The position numbers were made by a program, and so were the translations under genes. From Amaurobius ferox (Eukaryota; Arthropoda; Arachnida; Araneae; Amaurobiidae): a DNA stretch of 64,000 bases. The notes under the pieces are model-generated. The model was not told where the DNA came from, did not search any database, and was given only the letters and a program-made list of their open reading frames with translations. Positions 33,441 to 45,936 of this stretch are shown here, piece after piece. How positions within the stretch are numbered: position 1 is the stretch's first letter; the number at the start of each line of letters is the position of its first letter. The stretch is taken from the NCBI GenBank assembly GCA_951213105.1, contig OX578140.1, forward strand, positions 35,235,834 through 35,299,833, written 5' to 3'.

Positions 33441-35364
33441 TGAGACTTTTTCGGTGTTTTGTTGATGGAGTTATGTATATTTACCACCATATTCAAATAT
33501 ATTTCAATAGACGTTTTGATAGTATTGGAGTATCAAATATATGGGAATATTTGATAGTTAAAAGGGATTAAATTGTGGATGAATTTTGAAAATGTAGATT
33601 ACTTGCAAAAAACCTAACTTTGAATGGACTCCAGCATATGAAGTATTCGAGCTATGAAAGATTTCAAATTAAAATTTAATTTCACAAATAATTTTGAAAT
33701 TAGATATACAGAATTAATTTAATTATTTGAGAATTCTAATACAAAAGAGCATATGCGATTTTTGAATTGGATTATTGAATTAAACAAATCAGAATACAGG
33801 AGAACAATGAAATGAAATTAAAACATTTAAATCGCAAAAAAAGTATTTAATATATAGGACCTCCTTTAAATCACAATGCATGCAAGTGTAAACGCTGTTT
33901 CAAAGTTGTTGTTCACTTGTTATTTGTACGAAATCTAGTGAGCATGCGCGGTTTTACCTCGTTTTTATGGACGTTTTACCCAGTTACACTTCGTCACTTC
34001 GTTTTAATTATTGAAACTGTGATTTTGCTTACAATATTATGTATATGTAAAAATTTTCATCTTCCCATGGCTATTGTGGTGTCTATTAAGGTCGTGGTGT
34101 TCATCACTCCCTATGGTAAGCCGGAGCAACGTCATATGCCGGCAAAATTGTTCACGATCCGACCTCTAAATACATGCGAGCGATCGTATAATCAAGTGCT
34201 TAATCATTAAAAAAATAGTGTGTACTGAACTAAAAAAAACAAGATCAATATTAAAACTTATGCCAAAACTAAATTGATCTGTACTGACCGATTAAAATTA
34301 TCTTAACTTATTTGGCCATAGTACATGAACACCGGATATGATGTATGTTAATGTTGGCTGAATAACTTAACCGTGCATCACAGTAAATGAAACTGATGCT
34401 TTGAGCAATAAATATTTGTTGTACTTCCTTGATAAAAGAAAGTATAAGATAATTTAGTGAATTTATCACCTAATTTTCTTATACGTTCTTTCTTTAAGGA
34501 AATACTGGAAAGTTGTATTACGACTGCATGAAGTGAAATAATGAGGTTTCAGAAAGATGTAATTTCGACTTTACAAGGTCCCAACGATCCATGTCAGTGA
34601 TCTTCAATTGAACAATATTACTACGAACATGGTTTTAGACTATATAAGAAGCAGAATAACGATGATGATGATAATATGTTTAAGATCTGATACTTCACTG
34701 CGATCTGAAATTTGATAGAGGGAAATTTGAGGTTTGTAAAGTAGACATGGTTAACGTTCTAGTAACTCAAGAAATGGAACATCGACTGAGTCTGCTAGAA
34801 TCACTTGTTAAACTCTGGATTGGAAATCAGATATTTACAAAAATTTCTATTTTGGTAGTTATATTCGTTAAAATGAAGTTTATTCATTTCATAGCACTTA
34901 ATTGCATATAAATGAGTACATGCTTAAAAATTACAATTAATTTGTAATTTTTTTAGATTTTATTCAGTATTTTACAATTTTAGGCTTTGGAAAAACTAAT
35001 ACCAAACTCGACAAATATTTCGCTGAAAATTTCAAAATTCTATAATATCATTAGAGATTTCGATTCACAGATATTTCCTATGACATTACAGAATTTTGTA
35101 ATAATATAGAAAACATTACAGAGTAAAATTACAGAATTAGAAATTTTCGTAAAAATTTTCTAATTCTGTAACATTTCGTATTTGAAGTGGATGTATTAGT
35201 TTTTCATGCAGTTTTTTTTAAAACAAATATTTTGTGTGTTTAAGGATATTTCTAAGTATGAAACACGATCGGCCAACAGTTTCAAATCATTAACTCATTT
35301 TCAACAATATTGCCTTTTTCATTTAGATATAAATTCCTATTTTTATTCTTTTTTTTCTTATAAG
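33441..35364. other. AT-rich non-coding stretch
   Basis: A GC-richer patch at about 33930-34200 has a 97-codon plus frame with no family resemblance. An ATTACAGAATT(T/A) motif repeats at about 35090-35175. No gene is supported. Confidence 0.45.
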
Positions 35365-35984
35365 TTCTTATGTTTTATATAAACAGGATAGAGATCATTC
35401 AAAATAATTTCTTGAGGTATCTTCATTATAGAAAAACTCGCATTCGTCGTTATGCCTTATCCGCTATTTTTTTACGTGATTTGCTTGGTTTAAAAAGCTT
35501 ACAGAGCAGAAGGGATTACATTCTGTTTTCATTCTTCAGGAATCTGTTGGTGGCCGAGCTGACTGTTCCCCTGTTTTGGGTGGGATTGAGTTTCGTGTTC
35601 CTAAGTATACAACAAGAAGCATTAACTTATTTGCTGTAAATAATTTTATTTCGAATATTGGATGCAATTGTGCAATTACCAGTTTTTCTAAATTATACAA
35701 TTTCCCTGATAATCTGGATATTTTTTATTCATCGGAGATGGATTTTAAAAAGCATTTGTTGTAAACATCCTGTATTTTATTGTATGTATTCATGTGAATC
35801 TGTTCATGAAGATCATTTGTTGTTGAAAGTTTGCTTTTCTTTTTAATGTATTTTAACTTTTAATGTATTTTATGGTATTTTAATCTGTATTTTTTTAATG
35901 TTTTTTTATTCCTGCACGCTGTAACTGGGACTACGTCCTGTAGCTTTCAGTCTTTTTCAAATAAATAAATAAATAAATAAATAG
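35365..35984 (+). pseudogene. C-terminus of a CR1/Jockey-like LINE pol with 3' tail
   Basis: The plus strand encodes IEIIQNNFLRYLHYR, then LLGLKSLQSRRDYILFSF, and, after a frameshift between 35545 and 35580, GIEFRVPKYTTRSINLF. This matches the C-terminal region after the reverse transcriptase in CR1/Jockey-type elements (ExIQxxFLR; LGLxSLxxRRxxxLxxF; FRVPxxxxRxxxLF). The second frame ends at 35762-35764. A 3' untranslated stretch ends in (AAAT)n at 35958-35983, typical of elements that prime on short tandem tails. The copy is strongly 5'-truncated. There is no evidence of host function. Confidence 0.75.
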
Positions 35985-36389
35985 CCTCAAAACACCTTTT
36001 AATGTAAACCATACTTTTTATTTAGAAAGTCGTAATGGTATGTATTTGTATAGAGTAAGAGCATCCAGTAGCCAAACATTGCAAATAAATACATTGTAAA
36101 TATTACAAAAAGTTCTGTACTGTTCAAAGCGCAGACATGTTTCTTAATATGATAGTTTTAATAAGTGTTCACAAATCATTACAAATTAATGTAAATTGTG
36201 TGGTTTTACTGTCATTAATCTTAGGACAATATAAATTTTAACCATTTGGCAATTAATGAAATAAATGCTCAATCACAATTAATGAAAATAATGTTCTAAT
36301 CACAAATTGAAATAACAGTCACAATACCCGGCAACTTCAGACGCAAAATCTCTTTTGGATATTGATTGGGAATACTTTCTTTTTTAATT

Positions 36390-36477
36390 TGGCAAAATGT
36401 GAAAGCCCCAGGCCGTCCGGCTCGTCCAGGGGACTTAGAGCAACAAGTTGGACGACCGGGAAGGTGGCAAAATGTGA
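36390..36477 (-). mobile_element. 62-bp micro-insertion with 13-bp target duplication (copy 1)
   Basis: TGGCAAAATGTGA at 36390-36402 is repeated exactly at 36465-36477. The 62 bp between are GC-rich and unlike the surroundings. On the minus strand they read GCTCTAAGTCCCCTGGACGA and then GCCGGACGGCCTGGGGCTT, closely matching the insertion at 39418-39469. This has the structure of a very short retroposed fragment. Confidence 0.8.
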
Positions 36478-39403
36478 GTAAAATTTTGAATATTTAATTT
36501 AGAAACGATTAATTTTAACTCAAATTATGAGTGTCCTTTCTATCTATTTACTTTAAATAAAATCCTGCAACATTTTTTTTACTGTATAATGAACAGATTG
36601 TAAAACGTAAAGTTCTGAAATTTTACATATACACTGGATAGGATATGAATTTTCACATGTGCAAGACTGGCTTATACTTCGATTTAGGCCATTGTTAATT
36701 AAAACTTTATTAATAAAATTTTACATAGCCAATAGGGGTAAAAATTTATTGGATCGATCAGATTTTCAACGTCTCTGTGATGGTTTAATGGTAGAAACTC
36801 ACAAAGATTGCTGACAGTGATATGCCTTATGTTTGGTTCTTATAAATAGATATTTTCGCAACTATTGTTGTCCTGAACAATTATGATTAAGAAGTAACTA
36901 TAATTGTAGTTAAACAGCTATATGTCTTATAGTTTATCCCTACAAGCAATAACAAAAATTATTACGGAAACTAATTTTCCATTATAGCTATTGCTAAAAC
37001 TTTTAGCAGAGTTATCTGTTTAATTGAAACCATTTAACTTTTTTTTACTTTGCATCACGTGCGATTATATGTCTTATAGTTTATCCTTATAAACAATAAC
37101 AAAAATGAACTGCAAAAACTAATTTTTCATAATCACAATTATTAGAACTTTTAACATGCTGATTGCCTGTTTGATTGAAATCATTTTTTTTCTACGATAA
37201 ACCATATGAGTTGTATAGTCAAATAAATCTAGAATTAAATATTTAATTGATTATTATTGCAATTCAGATTTAGTAAATATAATTCATTTGGTTTTATTAT
37301 TAATATAGCATGTAACAGAGGGACTATACAGATTATCGGAGGCTTTCACAGTTTCTATACCACTCTACTATCAAGTTAGAATTTCTTATATAGCAGTCGT
37401 ATAATTATAGTGATAGAAGCCACCACTAGTATTAAATCCGTTGATAAATCAGTGATTAAATCAGACACTATACCTGTATTTTTAAACATCATCTGCAGAC
37501 GTTACAACTAGTAGATTGCAGTTATATTTAAATCATTTATAACTTTATTGCAGCATTCGCCTATATTCATTCATTAATGAAATAAATACGAACTCTAATT
37601 GAAAAACTAAATAGCTCAACAATCGAACAAATCCTTTACTCAGATTGCAGAAGAATAGAAAACACGGGCTTTAAGCATCTGATAAATGACCGGCATCAGT
37701 CCTTGGTATTTAGTTGGAACTAAGTAGGGGTTTTCTTTTTTGGAAAAAAGCATTCTGGTTTGGAACAATTCCTTTAAACATTAAGATATATTTGTCTTAG
37801 GAAATACAGTCCCATTGTTTGGGTTTTGTAGAGTATTTTAGATTATTTGTTAGATGTATTCATTTAATTATGTATGTCTAACTTATAATAGTGAAACTTT
37901 GGTTCTGATATTTTGTTTATATATAGTTTGTCAGTTTCTCTATAGATCATTGCAAAAACAGGCATATTTAAATTGTTGTGATACGTACCAATGATAATTT
38001 TCTTAGTATTCATCAATAGAGAATGTTAACATATCATCTGGGAGGGTGTAATCCATGAGTATATGGGTTACGCAATATATTGATAATTTTTTATATTTTG
38101 GACAATTGCATCCCTGTTATTACATGTCACTCTATCCAACTGTATACCTCTAGTATCATTTGCAGGAATTTCTTACATAGCTAAAAAATCATAAATGATT
38201 ACATGGTTAACATGAATCAGGGTGGATTACATTATATGGATAAATGAATTGCATGAAATACTGTCTAAGACACAAATAGTTTATACAATGGTAAATAATG
38301 TTCCTAAATAATCTTTGATTTCTTACAAAAAGCATGACTATGTTTCCGGGGCGGAGGTTCGCGAACCTTTCGAGCAGGAGTGAAGCCCCTTGTGATTTAA
38401 GAGTCAGTTTGTGACTCTTTGAATTTGAGGGCACTAAAAAAACATAGATCCAACTTGGCCTTTGATAAAGATTGCTGTTCAATCAAAATTGTTGATTTTT
38501 TTGGTATAAATAATAACCAATGTTGAAACGAAAAATTTTCTTGAAATCTAAATATATAAATAAGAAATTGCGAATGATAACGTAAATGGGTGGCTAAATT
38601 TGTTTTATCTTACCCCATTGTTGAATATATAGGTTTATTTCATTGAAAGAACAAATAACTTGATGTTCCCATTATTTTCTTGCTTTACGATTCTAAGCAA
38701 ATTTCCCTTGTTATTTATTTATATATGTTTTTATTTTTTTTAGGTAAGTGATGCTCCATGCTAACTTAATTTAGTTGATTAATATGTTTCGTCATTGGCG
38801 TTTTGGATGTTTTATTTTTAAGGTAAGATTTTAAGTATTATTTAAATTTCTTTTTCATCGAACATCTTTGGTCACCTGTATGTTTTCGTACAGCTATGTT
38901 CACAGCTTTACTTATGGGGAGTGTAAATACCAAGGATTTACCTGTTGTGTTATTGTTTTTTTTTTTTTTTCTTTTTTTTTTTTTTTTGCAACCATCGATA
39001 ACGGAAAGTTGCAAACATCCTATGTAACTTACAAGTTACTTTTCGTCTAAAACAACAAATAACAAATATATTTTCTTCCGAAAATAATACGCGAATTAGA
39101 GCCATATACTAATTGATCTCTGAAGATCAATTTGCTTTCGGCAATTGCCAGTTAAAATTGCAGGGAAAGAAGGGGAATATGTATGTTTAAAAGGGGAAAA
39201 TTTATAAAGTTTGGAAATTGATAAGACATTTTTACATCGACCATATTTTTACTTTCTCGTGTCTAGATAGAGTATTTTTTACAAATATTTTTTAATTCAA
39301 GATTTTGACGAAAAAGAATATTTCAAGATTTTATTGGACACATTTGAAGCCCTTTAGAAAATAAATTTCTGATGTCTGTGTGTTTAAGTGTGTGAGGGTT
39401 GAC
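36478..39403. other. AT-rich non-coding stretch
   Basis: It contains a poly-T tract (38955-38987) and a 14-bp perfect palindrome AGGTTCGCGAACCT at 38355-38368 inside a short GC-rich patch. A loose repeat of TATGTCTTATAGTTTATCC occurs near 36921 and 37067. No gene is seen. Confidence 0.5.
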
Positions 39404-39483
39404 GCACTATCTGATCTGTCCAAATAGATGCTCTAAGTCTTCGGACGAGTCGGACGGTCTGGGTCTTCAGCACTATCTGATCT
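39404..39483 (+). mobile_element. 52-bp micro-insertion with 14-bp target duplication (copy 2)
   Basis: GCACTATCTGATCT at 39404-39417 recurs at 39470-39483. The insert reads GCTCTAAGTCTTCGGACGAG and then TCGGACGGTCTGGGTCTT, the same sequence as the 36.4 kb insert with a few differences. The insert's 5' end is shorter. A related but longer text is at 48556-48615. Confidence 0.8.
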
Positions 39484-41929
39484 AAGCACACTATTTTACG
39501 TGCTAGTATGGACTATTATGTGTAGGTGCAACCTGAGAAAAACTAGAACTAGATGAAATGTTTAGTAATTTAGCTGATTAGAACTCAAAATATTTCAATT
39601 TTAGAACTTCCACAGTTTTATTTCTTATGTAAAAATACATAATAATTCTCAAAACATTGGAGATAGTATATACATTTTGGTATATATAATAGTATTATAT
39701 ACTCTAGGTATGTGAATTTTATTAATATAGTATATATTAATGTAATTCAATTAAATTGCTACTATAATTTGATGTCGCCGACTCTTATTACATCCATTAT
39801 TAGTACATATTACCTAAATGGTTTCTTTAGTAAAATAATACATTTTAAATAGCAACTTGGAATACATTCTATTAAAATAGAAAATAACTATGGAAATTAT
39901 TTTAAATTATTGATATCGATTGAATTCGACTTTAGTCATTAATTAAATACTGTAAAATTTTGTTTTAATTTTTTTATAGAGATTTTTATATAAACTATAT
40001 AAATAACGGATTTGTATACATTCGTTTATACTTGTCTAAAGCCAAGTTAAATTCGTGACATGCGCAAAGTAATGTGACAGGAAAACAAAGTGGTAATAAA
40101 AATAGCTGCGTATTGACTTTAGAATACTTAGTAAAATGCATGTTCCTCCTCCCCCCCCCCCCCCCCCACGAAAATTTTACAAGAAGCATTTTTGTATATT
40201 GCAGGTAATTTTTTTTTCTGAATGTAATCAACCGCGAGGTCTCTCCAACTCGTTCACCACAAATGAGTTATTAGCAACAATAATATAATTTTAAGATGTG
40301 CATGTTAAGATAGATCCGGTAGGTTAAGATAGAACAGGTAGATCCTTCAGGACCCCTGAACCAAATTGATTATTCGCCCATCGAATCTATTCTCCTTCTG
40401 AAAGTGCTATCGAATGAGTAGTAATAAACATCGCCGAAATGTTCCCCCTGCCAGATCATTTTCTTGTTCTTCTGGTCGGTGAACTATTTACTTAAATGCT
40501 ATTAATGTTAACAGAACTTTAACTTATATACCGTTTAGATTATTTTATTATAACAGGGAGAGAAACAATGCCCTTCAATAGTGTATCCTGTGAACACTAC
40601 TATATCCAGCATTGGATGATAACGCCAGGTAGCCTGAAAAATAGATTCAAGAACTCACTCAGCTATAGATCTTAAGCACTAATCAACGATAAATGTTTAT
40701 ATTTTATATAACGTGTTATATTTTATATTATTTGCTAAATGAATCTGGTAGTAAAAGATATAATATTTCATATTTTCAGAATTGGTTAATTTTTGCTTTC
40801 TCATGCTATAAAATATAGTGTAAAGAAAATTATTCTTTTCACGAAAATTTTCGATTTCCAGATTTTGATGCCAGTATATATTTTAGGAACTCCTGTACAC
40901 GTTATGACTATTTTTAGAGGAATGTCTTGTGTACATAATAGCGACCACAAATATTAATGGATTAACACGAAACTTTATATCTGACTTAACGAAAAATCTA
41001 GAATCAAATAGGATTTCTTTTAATTCGAGCGAAAATTTCGAAATTTATTCAAAATTTTAAATTTCTTAAAGTTACATAATGACAAAATTTAACATAATTA
41101 TGCATAAAGGGGATTATTTATGGCGGATAACGAAACTTAACCGTTTCAATCATTGTACTAGAAAATAGCCCCGATATAATATCTTTGTTTATGACGTTAT
41201 TAGGCCCCTCGGACAAGTTATCCCCCGAAGTGGTAAATTGCCAAACTTGGTGTAAATCGAAATATTTTTTCAAGTCATTTAAGAAAAGCGTAACATGCTA
41301 TAATTGGGATCATTTGCACCGACAGTATAGCTTTTTCAAATTTTTTCTTTCAAAACTTTCAGAAGAAAAAAAAAATCACTTGTTACTTAAAAGTCGATTC
41401 TGCTATGAGAAAGTCCATTTAAGCCACACTCCCGTAAATTTATTCTGAAACAGAAATAATGTCAAAATAATATGATATGAATGCATGTTATAAAACCATA
41501 ATAGCAATCTCAAGTTAAATATGTAATTCTGTATGGTAAGCCATTTAAAAGTTGATTTTTGAAACTCCTACTCTCCATGCTAAGTAAATGCGATAGAATG
41601 GGCAATATGATATGCGAGCATTTCTTTCCCGGAATACCGTACTAATATAAAATGCCAACACTTGCAAAATGACTGATTAAATAAACATATTAAACCATAT
41701 TACGTATTCGTAGTTTCATGAAATTAGGCTCCTTCAAAAATAATTGTGGTGATAGATTAAAATATCGAAATCCCTCATAATTTGGAATAACCGAGGAATA
41801 ACGCGGTCGTAAATCGTAACATTCGTACATTTCTATCGTGGCCGCAAAACCCACCATTACTTCTTTGCACGAGTTCCAAAACATAATCATTAATTCAAAA
41901 CACTACACATTAAAATCCGCATTTTAATC
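39484..41929. other. AT-rich non-coding stretch
   Basis: It contains a C17 homopolymer at 40151-40167. Frames at 41185-41448 (plus) and 41690-41890 (minus) show no family resemblance. No gene is supported. Confidence 0.45.
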
Positions 41930-42480
41930 TTTAAAATAAATATATAATTTATTCCTTTCTCTATTACAATTAAAATTACATCAACTATGACAAACGCTTA
42001 AAGAGGAGAAAAGCACTGTGTGAGACCAAGTCTTATAAATCTTATTCCAAAAATCAACAATTCACCTGGCATACATGAAGACAGGCACATACCTCTGTAT
42101 TTCGGGTCTGTAGCTCAGCATGACTGTCACCTTTTCCGACTCTTTTTCTGACATTTGGAGTCAGACTTCGTCTTTTTCTAAAACATTCTCAATACTCAAA
42201 ATAAGGACTCACTCTCTTAACAACACTGCTCGAATCATCACGACCTCTCTCTCGCTTTTTAAATAATAATTCCTTGTATTCATTGACTATTTCTACTTGT
42301 GGTCACATCATTTGACCTGGCGTTTAGATGCGCCCTCCTTGCTCTCATTGGATGCTCCTCAGTGCGATGCCGCATCTTCGCATTATTGGCTCTTTCAGTT
42401 TCCAATGAAGTTTGATTTAAGTCTTGGTCCTAGGATATCTTTGCCGCAACCACACTTGCAATTGTGATGAATATTTATTG
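41930..42480 (-). promoter_or_regulatory. Possible promoter-bearing block (solo LTR-like), doubtful
   Basis: Read on the minus strand this less AT-rich block has a TATTTAAAAAG box near 42255-42265, followed by a purine-rich GCGAGAGAGAGG leader. An AATAAA occurs further on near 41945. The layout resembles an LTR or a promoter with 5' leader. I cannot find matching ends with TG...CA or a target duplication. Confidence 0.2.
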
Positions 42481-43075
42481 GGGTCATGACTTTCCGAGCC
42501 AAGACTGCCATAAAACGATGCCTAAAAGTCTGCTCTTTGTTTCATCATAAATATCAAAAAGTGCATATGATGCTTCCTGGTCTCACAGTAATCATTCGAA
42601 AAACAAAACCATTTCCCTTCATTTCTCATGCAAGATCCCTATACCGGCACGTTGTAACACATTTTTGGATAAAGACATTACTTGCAGATTGTAATGCTAA
42701 CTTTGACACAGTAAAATTTGTTCTGTTGCAGCATATTCAGTATTCACCAGAATGACATTTGTTGTTCATTTCCCAAGCGATTCATGTCAGAGTTTCTATC
42801 GCAGAATAATATTATCATTTAGAATATAACAACCCCCTATTGCCAAATGCACAATTGCTTCTCAGATATTAGAATCCAACTAACACATTATTTTGTTTTT
42901 TTTTTTTATCTCATTTAGAAGCGTCAAAATGAGAAGTCAGACGAATTTCAGATTTTGAACATCAAGATGTCTGTAGTTCAGATTTTCTGTTTAATTGTAA
43001 ATATATTTTAAATCAAAACTTTAAATTGCAATCATGTATTTTTGAAAAAATCATACTCTTTTAATATAAAAAAAA
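42481..43075. other. Non-coding stretch
   Basis: An 89-codon plus frame (42486-42755) has no recognisable domain. Nothing else is supported. Confidence 0.35.
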
Positions 43076-43839
43076 TCTGATGTGGGCAACACATGACTTT
43101 CCTTATATAATGCAATGAAGTTACTACTTTTACAGTTAAAAAAATGTTATTCTTATAGTAGATACTTATATTCTTTCAAAGATATTGAATTTTCTTGAAT
43201 TACTCATCATTTTCATTGATTTAGCGTCATTTTTATCCATTTGGCGAGATTTTCGTTAATTTGGCAACATTTAAAATGTCGCCAAGTTAGCGACATTCCG
43301 CTAAATTCGTCGCCAAAATCTCGCCAAGCATTATGGACGGAGAAATAAGTTATTCTTCCAGCAGATAAAGGACTATTGGCGTTCAAATACAAATGTATTA
43401 CTCAAAGTATCTTTTCTCGTGAATGGAACGAGTTAAATCCACTAGAATGATGTCACCAACTTTATCGCATGATATTACATATGAAAAGTGAACAGGTTTC
43501 TTAACAGTTAATATTTTCTTTTAATTTATGGGATTTTTGATAAATTTATTTGAAAAATGTACAATATCTCGAGAACGGTTCATGCTAGCTTTCTAAAATT
43601 TATGTCAATCGTTTTCTAAGGAAAAATTACATAAGAAATGTCTATTTGCGTAACTTTATTGGAGGTTTTGATTTTTTGATGATTTTTCCAAAATTTCACT
43701 CGAAAATTTATGAGGGTTCTGAGCATCCGATTGTGTTTTAAAACAATAGACTTCTAGTATTCATGGATTGTGATTTTTGTACCAAATTTCATTCGAATAG
43801 CTGCATTCGTTCGTGAGATATCGTCTCCACAGACTCACT

Positions 43840-43878
<39 letters not shown>

Positions 43879-44026
43879 TTTCACACACACACAGAGACAT
43901 CATTTCAACAATGTTCGATTCGTGATCAGGGATGCTTGAAACGTGCTCCCCCGTCGAAAACTCGAATTCCAATTTTCGACCCCGTCACAATACTTTTCTT
44001 ATACATTATGTATATAAGGAAAGTAA
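43076..44026 (+). mobile_element. FamA non-autonomous element, copy 1
   Basis: It starts after an A-run with TCTGATGTGGGCAACACATG and then ACTTTCCTTATATAATG. It ends with TTTTCGACCCCGTCACAATA and a palindromic tail, ATACATTATGTAT then ATAAGGAAAGTAA. The 3' AAGGAAAGT is the complement of the 5' ACTTTCCTT. In the middle (about 43240-43330) TTGGCGAGATTTT pairs with AAAATCTCGCCAA, and GCAACATTT with AAATGTCGC, forming a stem of about 100 nt. A CA repeat occupies 43841-43875. There is no coding potential. Other copies lie at 52998, 58649 and 61320 (inverted). Confidence 0.85.
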
Positions 44027-44565
44027 TATATATAGATCGAATTGCTAACAATCAGAAAATTAAAATAATAATTTCTGAGCTCTGCCATAAGACTATTGAT
44101 TAGATAATCTAGCTTGAAGGTCAAAAATGAACTTTATGTCATTAGGATTATTGAGTAGCCACTCCTCCGAGGCAGGAAAAAGGCAAAAAATGAGACTGAC
44201 ATTTGCTTGTCTGTGATGGAATAACTTCCGTGCCACAACAATCTTGGGAAAGCAAGCTATTTTGCCTTTAAAACAGATTCATTATTTTAATCAACTGTCT
44301 CTTGCTGCAACCGACGAAATATTAAATTTTCAGATTTTATTAATAACAATAAAATAATACCATACTACATGATTCATGAATACATTTTCAGCTGCAATAT
44401 TCATAGAAGATTGAGGTCTATCGTGGATTAGTGGTCTTTGGAAACGTTGTTTTACACTGGAGATAACCTTATTCTTTAACCACTGTATCTAATAAACACT
44501 GCAAAATAGTATATAGTTTAATATTGAATTCTGTCCCGCATTAAGAGTTTTCGATGTTATGTCGC

Positions 44566-44700
44566 GAAAGACGTAAACGTAAGACATAGACGTAAATCAT
44601 GAAAGACATAAATGTAAGACATAGACGTAAGTCATGAAAGATATAAACATAAGTCGTGGAAAACATAGGTAAAAGTAATAAAAGATATACGTAATTCAAG
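44566..44700 (+). repeat. 35-bp minisatellite
   Basis: GAAAGAC(G/A)TAAAC/TG units begin at 44566, 44601 and 44636, an exact 35-bp period. Inside each unit there is a roughly 12-bp sub-repeat of the form GxAAGACATAGAC. The array fades out by about 44700. Confidence 0.9.
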
Positions 44701-45896
44701 GACATACGCCGACAGTGGGCAATCCCAGATTTTGTGAAAATGCAAAACAGGAACTATACAGTTAAGTTGATGTGACATTAATTTGCACATTGGTACAAAA
44801 AATCACATATTTTGGCATATGTCTGAAGAGATTACAGTATACACTATATATCGTGAATATGAAAAATAATGAATTATTATATGTTCAGCTACGGTGTGGG
44901 TTGCCACATTGTTGCAGTAAGTCTTCTTATGCCTTTATCTATCTTTAAATAACCTCGAAGTGAAATAACGTACCACAAATTTTCCATGACTGTTTTTCAA
45001 CAACCGCGAAATCATGGTATCATAAAACGTCAGTTCTCTTGACAAAGGCCTTTTCAAGGATTTACTATTCAGCAATTGGAAAAATTAAACGAAAAATGGT
45101 TTATAACTCTAAAAAAACTGCAATATTTATACTTTTATTTATTTAGCACATCATTTCGAGGACATAATTCATTCATTTTTAGCACATAATCGAGAGAAGC
45201 GATTAAACGGTTTTCTTTGAAAATAAACAAAAAAGTCTAAAATCCCGTTATAATATCTGCATAAACACGGTAAAAGGAAATGCTTTCATAGATGTCGAAG
45301 AGCAATTCCAAAAATAGAGCAATGAAAATGCCGTTTTCTGATTCTTTTCTTCTAAAAGCTTTTATTAAACTCAAGTGATACGAGTTTCTTTATAATGACA
45401 ACTGCTATCAGAAATCCTTAAAGACCGATACAGGAGAAAATAAATGATCTGTATTTCAAAACCGGATCCAGGAAAAAAAAGTATGAATATCAAACTATCT
45501 TCTGTTATTCCTAGTATCCTTTTAAATACCTATCGAATGAAAAAGTCCTAAGAAAAAAAAATTCAAATGTATCTCTATTAGAATGTGCATTAAAATGAAT
45601 TTCCTTAGATTATGAATTTGGAGTTCATCCAAAGGGGTCAGAATAAAAGTACAAAAGGAAAATAATCGATCGCTTCCATTTGTGTTCCAGATAAAGAGCT
45701 GAAGGTCACCAAGAGCGTGAATTTATGGTACTTTTCGTTTTATTTGTATTTTTCATTTCGGTTTTCTAATAGCAAGTATATAAATATTAATATAGATAAC
45801 AAATATGAAGTATATAAATATTGAACGCTAAGTAATCAAACTCTATAGGACTATAGGCCAAGAACCATAATAATATTAACGCTGTTGTATTATTAT
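44701..45896. other. AT-rich non-coding stretch
   Basis: No gene or repeat is recognised. Confidence 0.5.

Positions 45897-45936
<40 letters not shown>
45897..45936. repeat. (TC)n(TA)n microsatellite
   Basis: About 12 TC units followed by about 8 TA units abut the left end of the MITE. Confidence 0.95.

Noticed and set aside
37470..37510. Minus-strand SADDV resembling the reverse transcriptase YADD box
   Set aside because: A stop follows at once and no other reverse transcriptase motif is nearby.
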